Positions 55,912 through 64,000 of a DNA stretch of 64,000 bases are shown here, in pieces. Position 1 is the first letter of the stretch; each line of letters begins with the position of its first letter. The notes beneath the pieces were generated by a model. That model was not told where the DNA came from. It made no database searches and worked only from the letters and a program-made list of their open reading frames with translations. The stretch is from contig NMRB01000916.1 in assembly GCA_002633025.1 (NCBI GenBank), positions 35,729-99,728 of the forward strand. The letters are read 5' to 3'. The DNA comes from Notospermus geniculatus. Lineage: Eukaryota > Nemertea > Pilidiophora > Heteronemertea > Lineidae. The position numbers were made by a program, and so were the translations under genes.

Positions 55912-58549
55912 CTAAATGCCGTTCAGGTGCTGCTCAAGTGGTATGAAGTCAATGTACGCGACATCTCCCGTGTAGTCGTTCATAGCCACGCAAACAATCC
56001 TAAACTTCTTGTCGTAAGGGTAAGGAGAAGGGCCAGGGCTGATGGTCAAAGTACTCACGCCACCTGAAGCCGTAGTTGTGAATCTTCCACCCTGAATCTC
56101 ATCCGGCAAGTCTTCCTCCCCCATGCCCCTACCAATGTAAGGGGCACCGTACATTCCGTACTGACCATACTTGTAAAATTTGATTGTTGGGGTCGGGAAG
56201 CCCTTGGCACGACAGCTGAAGCGGACACTCTGAAAAGGAAGAGAGATTTAGAGCCTTTCCTAAAAAGATCTTTACAAACCTCTCCTCAGAAGAGTTGCAA
56301 ACTCCCTCGATAACTAGTCTATCTGTTTACGGTCCCTACTGCTCGCAAAAGGACCAGGAGATCGTTTTGGAGCCCTTGGGCACAGAGGGTGAAACTATGG
56401 GAAACCGGGCATGGCATACTTACTTCATTGAAGGTTTCCGCTGTCAGTGGCACCGTTGTCTCATTGAGCGAAGATACTCTCACGGTCTCTGTGGATTCTA
56501 CCTTGAAGAATAAATTGGTCACGTTCCCTCCAGCTCCCGCACTGCACACATATTCTGCACTCTGGCCCAAGGGTAGGGCGGGCATTTCATAGGCTTGGTA
56601 GGCGACCGCGAAGTCACCTTGAGAAGCGTACAAACCGTTTAGTCGTTCTACGACCTCGATTGACCCTCCATCGCGCCGTATTATTCTAGCTGCGGCGATG
56701 TATGGCCTCTGTAAACCAGCCATACCGTAGCATTCGAGCACTCTTGGAAGGGTGATGTTTGGGTTGTTGACGTAGGGAATCACCCTTGTGCCGTCTCTGG
56801 CGAAGTACATCCAACCTGAACCTAACATGTTCTGATTGTACTGATAGCTGAACAGCCCAACAGCTGGCTTTGTAGTTGTATCGAGTAAGATGTTGCTTCT
56901 CGTGCGGACGGACATGTAATTTGGCCCGATTTGAAGACGTCCATAGGTATCTAAAGTCACTGACTTTATCTTCCCAATGTCCTTTGGTTTCTTCTGGAGC
57001 ATGATCTTTCCTTTGATGCTGCCGACCGTCGACCATTGACCTCTTCCACCTCTTCCTTCAGGAAGCCAGTCGAACTCGACCGCCTCGCCCTCGGAACCTC
57101 CTGGACCGGACCCGCGAGGATACAACCTATCACCACGCCACTCGTCACCCAAGTGGAAATAAGCACCGCCAATGGTCATAACAGCCGGATCAGCCTTGAT
57201 TCCAACGGCGGTCGACTCCTGATTCCTCTCTCGCATGTCGATCACCGACCTTGGTACAGCCAAGGCAGTTGGAAGGTCAAAATTGGTCACGTTCTTCCAG
57301 TGGTTGATATTATTAAGAATGAACATTATCGTATTGCATTCATGAGCTAGATGGAGGCCAAAGGAGTAGTGGTAGTCTTTCTCATATGCATCCATGTGGA
57401 GGGTGTAGGTGTATATTTTGGAGCTGCTGAAGTAAGATCCTTCCTTTTTTGAAGACCCTCGGATACTTCCCTTCGCTGAAAAGGAATAAAACCCATTGAT
57501 AATGAATAGTTACCGATGCCACACTCAGGAATATCGCTCACCAGTTTTCTGTCTGAGAGAGGGCGAGCAAGGGAATTAATTCATCGTAGCATTTCCCGTC
57601 TAGAATTTCCAGGTATCGCATGCAAAGAGGGAATCCTACCACCCCACACTGAAGTGGGAGAAATAATTTTCGCAGTAGGCCTTCAGTAACAAAATTAATC
57701 GCGGATACACTTTTAATCTGGTGTCCCTATACCTCACCATCTGTACGTACACATGAAAACCCCAGTTCATCCGTCTATGTTAAACCCCACATTACCAGTT
57801 CGTCCCGTCCTTGTTATACCCATTCCTTTCCATACTAATCCCCAAACGATTCATCGCTATGGTTTTCTTCACGAAGCCTATTCCAATTTTAAGTTTTTTT
57901 GAAAGAGCAGTCAGTTTGTGCATGGTGAAACTTACTTTTATCAGTCACAGGCCATGAAGTCTGGACATTTCTGGTGTATTTTCCAATATTCCACGCAGTA
58001 AAGGGCTTCAAGGTCGTTTTGAGCCTCAAGGTGAAATCTACTGGTTCTCCTTGCTTGGCATCCGCTGGGGTACTGGTTATACCGAGAATAGTCCCGAGTT
58101 TTTTCTCCTCGGAACAGGAACTTGGTTGTGCCTTGAAAAAACACGTTTTGTCGTGGAGCATATAAAAAGGCGTGTGCAGATGGTGCCCAGTGTGTTCAAA
58201 TGGTAGCTAGATCGTCGACAATGGTCAGTCCGAAAAAAATATTAATGCCTCGTAGTCATACCCATGATGGTACTCGCCCACCCCGATTAAATGTAGAATC
58301 TAAAAAGGACTTGCCTCACAGCATTTTGGCAATGACGGCCATACTATTTGAATGGTCTTTAATTTGTCTAAAGGAGTGCGCCAACATCGGCCGGATTGTA
58401 GTCTTGCCCGTTCAGTCATGCACTCTAAACGAAACACAGTGCCAATCTTTGCGCAGGATGACTACGGGTAATGGGCGATGGTGTCAACTTACCCCTGCTG
58501 CCGTCACAGCGACGAGGACAAAAACCACAAGTATCAACCTTGCATCCAT
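55912..58549 (-). CDS. Secreted protein with two Ig-like domains, tandem copy A (complete, 4 exons)
   Basis: Exons on the minus strand: 58493-58549, 57936-58131, 56424-57475, 55912-56229; all introns GT-AG with phases 0, 1 and 0; 540 residues. Exon 1 is exactly a signal peptide (MDARLILVVFVLVAVTAAG). Residues 20-300 are an unrecognised region that opens CSEEKKLGTIL and contains HLAHECNTIMF and VPRSVIDMRERN. Two Ig-like domains follow: C333 (LECYG) to C395 (YVCSAGAG), and C441 (VRFSCRAKGFPTP) to C515 (FRIVCVAMND). With C25 and C131 the mature chain has six Cys, so three disulfides are likely. Sequons include KNVT, PNIT, GNVT and LNET; no TM segment or GPI signal, so it is probably secreted. 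The Ig domains lack the usual core Trp (KFYKYG). Two near neighbours encode paralogues. Family and function are not recognised; recognition or immunity is a guess from architecture. Confidence 0.85.
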
Positions 58550-59896
58550 GGCTTTATCTACCTCTCGGGTCGGGTTCAAGCGCTGAAGTGAAAATAGACC
58601 AGTAATCGCAGTATCATTGCCCTACCCGGTATTTTGGTTGAACCTTTGGTGGAATTGCTTGTTTCCGCTGTAAATCGACATCATCAACATTCCGAGACAT
58701 AATTTTGAACACTTGCTCTAATTTCGATGTGATTTTCATGTCTGATACTGCCTGCTGGTCATTATCATCAAATTTCATGGGTGGTCATCAGCATCAAATT
58801 TCAGTATCATTAAATTTCATACCTTTGATGATACATGTATGTAACGCATAAGACTCGATCGCCGAGTATTGATGGTTGTTTCGGTGCTCTATTTAACTGA
58901 AATATGATTGCATCTCTCCAACATGCGGGTGAAGACGTGCCTTCCGCACCACCCGAAAGGCCGTACTGTATGTACCAACAAAGATGATCTTCAACACAGG
59001 CTGAGCCACAGCTTTTCAATTGTTCAGGTTTGCCAGGGCACGATGTGACAATGCAAAAGTTGTGCTCACCCTGAGTTCAAGATAACGTTCGTTGGTGCAT
59101 ACGGCCCCAAATGTCCCAGAAGTTGGACACTGAAAAAACTCATCATACCGAGGCAAAACAATATGATTCCTCGGCAGCTGGGGGCCACGCCGATGGTGGA
59201 TGATCTACTCACGGTCCATTTCGAGTTCAATACATATCGTCATCAAATTTCTGGGTGTCGTCTTTGAAGGCCTGTTCGTTTCAGCGCAACCTGGACGGCC
59301 GAAAAGGAAGCGCAACGAGAAAGACTGCTTTCGCCGTTTTCGCATTCGTAGTCATGCTGCGTATAAAGACCTACGTCCATTACGGCGGTTCTGCCGCATT
59401 TTGCGGTGAGCGATGTCGTTCACGGGATTTGGAGAGTCATCCGATGATCCGCACCGCTCATCGCAAACGGCCGCTGGAATCGCTTCAGTGGAAACGGACC
59501 GTCGAAGTCCAGTTCCCACTGCAGCAGGCTCCGCCAATACATGTAGTTTCCTTTCTTGACAGCGGGTAGAACTCTGCCAAGATGGAGGTGTAGCCACCAG
59601 CGGGTTTTTTGACAACGAGTTAGAACTCTACCACGATGGAGGTGTAGTGAACAAGCGTCAAGTACTGCGTTGTGCACCTTTGCCAGCTTTGTAAGAAAAA
59701 AAACAAAAAGCTTCTTTTATTAGTTAATCACAGGTTATATTTTTCCATGGAGTTCGTACTGTGGCTCTGCCTAGTAGTTTTACGTTTAGGCCTACTCTTC
59801 TATTTTCCTCCTTCTGTATTTTCCGGTCGCTATAAACTAATGTAAATCCAGTTATCTACAATGTCATGTAGTGTGCCGCCTCCTCCTGCTGCTACC
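58550..59896. other. Spacer between Ig-like copies A and B
   Basis: Holds the promoter side of copy A and the 3' UTR of copy B. AATAAA on the minus strand (59716-59721) lies about 176 bases after the copy B stop and is a plausible poly(A) signal. 59480-59650 aligns with 63030-63150 (CACTGCAGCAGGCTCCGCCA), so spacers were duplicated with the genes. Confidence 0.6.
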
Positions 59897-62625
59897 TCAG
59901 CCACCCTCCTCTGGTATGAAGTCAATGTACTCAGCATCTCCCGTGTAATCGTTCATAGCCACGCAAGCAATCCTAAACTTCTTGTCGTAAGGGTAAGGAG
60001 AAGGGCCAGGGCTGATGGTCAAAGTACTCACACCACCTGAAGCCGTAGTTGTGAATCTTCCACCTTGAATCTCATCCGGCAAGTCTTCCTCCCCCATGCC
60101 CATACCAATGTAAATACCGCCCTCGTACATGTTGTACTCGTCGTATTTGTAGAATTTGATTGTTGGGGTCGGGAAGCCCTTGGCACGACAGCTGAAGCGG
60201 ACACTCTGAAAGGAAATGGGATGATTTGGAACCTTCCTATTGGGATCTTTACAAACCCCTGCTTAAAAGGGACTGGAAGTTCCGACGATGGAATTGGTGT
60301 TAGTACCGGGGTTAGTACGCGCGCTATTGGCCTCCTGGGCTATCTGTTTACGGTCCCTACCGCTCCCTACTAGAAGCAGGAGATCGTTTCGGAGCCCCTA
60401 GTTCAGAGGGTGACAACTACGGGAAAAGCCGGGTTATACCTACTTCATTGAAAGTTGCCGCTGTCAGTGACACCGTTGTCCCATTGAGTGAAGACACTGT
60501 TACAGCCTCTATGGTTTCTACGTTGAAGAATAAATTGGTCACTTCGTTACCAGCTCCCGCACTGCACACATATTCTGCTGTCTGGCCCAAGGCTGGGGCG
60601 GGGATTTCATAGGCTTGATAGGCGAGCGCGAAGTCACCTTGGGAATCGTACAAACCCTTGAGTGGCTCTATGACCTCAATTGAACCCTCATCTTGCCGTA
60701 TTATTCTAGCTGCGGCGATGTATGGCCTCTGTAAACCAGCCATAGCGTAGCATTCGAGCACTCTAGGAAGGGTGATGTTTGGGTTGCTGTCGTAGGGAAT
60801 CACCCTTGTGCCGTCTCTGGCGAAGTACAACCCACTCGAGTTCAACATGTTCTCGTTGTGCTGATAGTTGAACAACCCAACGGCTGGCTTTGTTGTTGTA
60901 GCGAGTAGGATGTTGCTTGAAGTGCGGACGTAAATGTTATTTGGTCCTATTACAAGACTACAAGAGGTTTGTAAAGTCATTGACTTGATATTTCCCATGT
61001 TCTTTGTTTTTTTCTGGAGCATGATTTTTCCCTTGATGTTATGTCTGCTCGGACGCCACCGCACTCTTTCACCCGGTCTTGCTCCTTCAGGAAGCCAGTC
61101 CAACTCGATGGGGGGATCCCGCGGGCCTCCTGGACCGGACCGAGGATACATGGTATCGCCACGCCTCACATCATTAAAGTTGGAATAAGGATGTTGAATG
61201 GTCATAACTGCCGGATCAGTTTTGATTCCAACTGCAATCGAGCCGTCATTCCTCTCCCGCATGTCGATCACCGACCTTGGTACAGCCAAGGCAGTTGGAA
61301 GGTCAAAATAATTGGTCACGTTCTCCCAGTCATGCCAGTGGTTGATATCAAAATAGAACATTATGGTGTTGCATTCATGAGCTAGATGAAGGGATAAAGA
61401 ATAGTCGTAGTCTTCCTCATATGCATCTAAATGGAGGGTGTAGGTGTATGTTTTGGAGCTGCTGAAGTATGATCCTTCCTTTTTAGAAGACGCTCGGATA
61501 CTTCCCTCCGCTGAAAAGAAAAAGATGTTGGAGTGTTGGGTGTTGGGGTGTCGTGTGTGGGTGGCGCAGTGGAAACATCGGCGCCTGCCACCACTGAGGT
61601 CGCGGGTTCGATCCCCGGTCGTGCAAAAGTAGCTTTATGTGGTAGAGAGGGCGATCTCTCCTCGACATCGTAGGTTTTCTCCCGGGGCTCCGGTTTCCTC
61701 CTACATATCGTTAATATCGCCAAGTATTGTTTGATGAGTAACTATAATGTCCTAAGTGGGCGCTTGCACTCCTGAAATAATATTTTAGAGAAAAAGAAAC
61801 TTGTTGATAATACGTAGGTATGCGTATGCTTACGGATGGAACACTCGGGAGTGTCGCCCACCCGTCTTCTGTTTGAGACAACTGGAGCAAATGATTTCAT
61901 CATGACATTTCCAGTCTTGGATTTCCAGTCATCGCATAAAACAGTTTGGGAACCTTTGGGAACCTTTGGGAACCCAAACCACGGAACATCTCTTCCAATC
62001 ATAATACCCAATAACCTCAATTCAGGAGTTTTTCGAAACAGCAGTCTGTCTGGGCATGGTTAAACTTACGTTTTTCAGTCACAACGAAAGTATTCCGGAT
62101 ATTTATCGTTAAACGTTCGGTAACAGTCCACGCAGCGAAGGGCTTCAAGGTCGTTTTGAGCCTCAAGGTGAAATCTACTGGTTCTCCTTGCTTGGCAACC
62201 GCTGGGGTACTGGTTATATTGAGAATGGTCCCCAGCTTTTTCTCCTCGGAACAGGAATCACGGTGTGCCTTGAAAAAAAACACATTTGATCGTAGAGCAA
62301 GTTATGAACGGGCAGGTTTAGATGGCGCCTATTGTATTTGAATTATGATTGCGTCCTTGACTGTGCTCCCTCCGCAAAAAATTTTCGGATTAGGCCTACA
62401 TGTAAATGTACCTACATTGTAATAGGCCTGAAATAATGGTGCTCAGTCACCCAGAGAAAAAAATATATAAACTCAAGGACTTCACATCATTTTGCACTGA
62501 CGGCCACACTATGTGAATGGTCTTTCTTGTAAAGGAACATGCGTCTGTGATCTTGATTATCAACTTACCCCAGCTACAGTCACAGCGACGAGGACAAAAA
62601 CCACAAGCATCAACCTTGCATCCAT
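59897..62625 (-). CDS. Secreted protein with two Ig-like domains, tandem copy B (complete, 4 exons)
   Basis: Exons: 62569-62625, 62070-62268, 60444-61510, 59897-60205; same phases as copy A; 543 residues, ending at TGA 59897-59899. The signal peptide MDARLMLVVFVLVAVTVAG differs from copy A at two sites. The first half of exon 2 is nearly unchanged (CSEEKKLGTIL.ITSTP), but the second half is replaced (TVTERLTINIRNTFVV versus NIGKYTRNVQTSWPV). The Ig cysteines are kept (LECYA, YVCSAGAG, VRFSC, FRIACVAMND). An extra Cys appears in the middle region (LQTSCSLVIG). The exon 3 donor is GTAGGT. Intron 2 carries a SINE absent from copy A. All frames are open, so the copy is probably functional. Confidence 0.85.
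61545..61735 (+). mobile_element. tRNA-derived SINE in intron 2 of copy B
   Basis: A box GTGGCGCAGTGG (61561-61572) and B box GCGGGTTCGATCCCC (61602-61616); body TCTCCCGGGGCTCCGGTTTCCTCC-like near 61678. It is antisense to the host gene and missing from the matching intron of copy A, so it post-dates the gene duplication. Confidence 0.7.
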
Positions 62626-63422
62626 GGCTCTATCTACCTCTCTGGTCGGGCTCACGCGCAGAAGTGGAAGGTGAAGACCAGTAATCGAAATACATGTAGC
62701 CTATACTTTGCTTTTCTAGTTCATGAACTTTTGGGGCAATTTCCGCTGTGAATCGACATTATCAACATTTACAATCATAATTTTCAGCACTTATTGCTCT
62801 AACGCTAATTTCGTTGTGGTTTTCGGTGATTTCCATATCCTGGGGCTGCACCATGCTAGTCATATTCATGCCATCAAATTTTGCGAAGGAGCTCATAAAC
62901 TTTTGGGTGTTATGTAACAATCAAGAATTGTTAGCCGAGAATATGATGAGGGCTTCTGTGCTCTCTCGTTACCAGAACTGTGATTGCGTCCAACGTGCCG
63001 CTGCAGTCGTACCTTCCGCACGATCCAAATGTTTCTGAGAAGTGAAAACGGACCTTCGAAGGCCAGTCCCCACTGCAGCAGGCTCCGCCAGTTGGCCTAC
63101 ATGCATTTTCCTTTCTTGACGGAGTGTAGAACTTTTAGACTACACCGATGGAGGTTTAGCGAAACAAGCATCATTAGCGAAGTACTGGTACTGCGTTGTG
63201 TACGTTTGTCAGCTTTGTAAGAAAAAAAACAAAAAGATTTTTTAGTTAATCACAGGTTATATTTCCCATGAGAGAGTTTGCACTCTGACTAGCCTACTGT
63301 AATACTTTTATGTTTATTCTTCTGTTTTCCTCCTTCTGTCTTTTCCGGTCACTTTAATTCTTCACCTTTGGTCGATAATACCTATAAATTGCTGTAAACC
63401 CAGTTACATGTATCTGGTGCCC
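62626..63422. other. Spacer between Ig-like copies B and C
   Basis: Similar to the A-B spacer in its right part (63030-63290). Contains the 3' UTR of copy C. No separate gene. Confidence 0.55.
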
Positions 63423-64000
63423 TCAGTCACGCTCCTCTGGTATGAAGTCAATGAACGCGGCATCTCCAGTGTAATCATTCACAGCCACACAAACAATCCT
63501 AAACTTCTTGTCATCAGGGTAAGGAGAAGGGCCAGGGCTGATGGTCAAAGTACTCACACCACCTGTAGCCGTAGTTGAAAATCTTCCACCCTGAATCTCA
63601 TCCGGCAGGTCGGCCACCCCCAAGCCCCTACCAATGTAAAAAATGCCATTGTACATGTTGTACTTGCCGTATTTGTAGAACTTGATTGTTGGGGTCGGGA
63701 AGCCCTTGGCACGACAGCTGAAGCGGACCCTCTGAAAAGGAAATGGAGGATTTAGAACCTTCCTAAAGGGATCATTACAAACCTCTGTTCGAAAGGGGTT
63801 GGAAGTTCCGACGAAAACCTAAGGATTGGAATTGCTATCAGTAGCCTATTGGCCTCCTTTGGCTATCTGTTTACGGGCCCTATACCGCTCCCTACTGGAA
63901 GCAGGAGATCTTTTCGGAGCCCCTGGGCTCGGAGGGTGACAACTAAGGAAAAGGCCGGGTTTGGAATACCTACTTCATTGAAGGTTGCCGCTGTCAGTGG
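63423..64000 (-). CDS. Secreted Ig-like protein, tandem copy C (3' part only, cut by window edge)
   Basis: Exon 4 is 63423-63731, opening RVRFSCRAKGFPTP and ending FIDFIPEERD then TGA 63423-63425. The end of exon 3 (63974-64000) encodes the same Thr/Phe-Asn-Glu junction as in A and B, with donor GTAGGT. Exon 4 is almost the same as in A and B except for the loop after KFYKY (GKYNMYNGIFYIGRGLG). The rest of the gene lies beyond the window, so the array has at least three members. Confidence 0.8.

Overview
Organism and setting. This is animal nuclear DNA. The genes are split by GT-AG introns, there are tRNA-derived SINEs, an APE-type non-LTR retrotransposon, many short inverted-repeat DNA elements, a 295-base run of N (30277-30571) and isolated single Ns at assembly joins. 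An intronless peptide-type rhodopsin-class receptor, frequent TAGGCCTA and ACATGTACATGTA words and a LINE with a 2A-like motif fit an invertebrate deuterostome (lancelet, acorn worm or echinoderm). That placement is inference; no marker gene settles it. Layout. 1-8 kb: a large composite foldback element (608-1622), a broken four-exon Myb/SANT-like gene (2000-4480) carrying a MITE in its last exon, and several inverted-repeat elements. 8.3-14.4 kb: an inverted-repeat unit containing a 620-bp hairpin and a near full-length but inactivated LINE on the minus strand. 14.4-21.2 kb: gene-free, packed with MITEs and AGGTCA-rich dispersed repeats, including an element with a clean 9-bp target duplication (20313-20620). 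21.3-22.4 kb: a seven-transmembrane receptor gene with one in-frame stop. 22.4-32.7 kb: gene-poor, with two TTAA-flanked MITEs, a 0.6-kb direct duplication and a 44-bp minisatellite. 32.9-35.3 kb: two large tandem exons encoding related proteins of unknown family. 35.3-55.9 kb: no convincing host gene; SINEs, a LINE 3' fragment, MITE clusters and long inverted repeats. 55.9-64 kb: a tandem array, all on the minus strand, of at least three copies of a four-exon gene for a secreted protein of about 540 residues with a novel N-terminal region and two Ig-like domains; the third copy runs off the window. How the parts relate. The most interesting content is (i) the tandem secreted Ig-domain family, whose copies are nearly identical in some segments and strongly divergent in others, and (ii) the paired unknown exons at 32863-35270. 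The rest is a record of repeated, nested transposition, with many insertions datable relative to each other.
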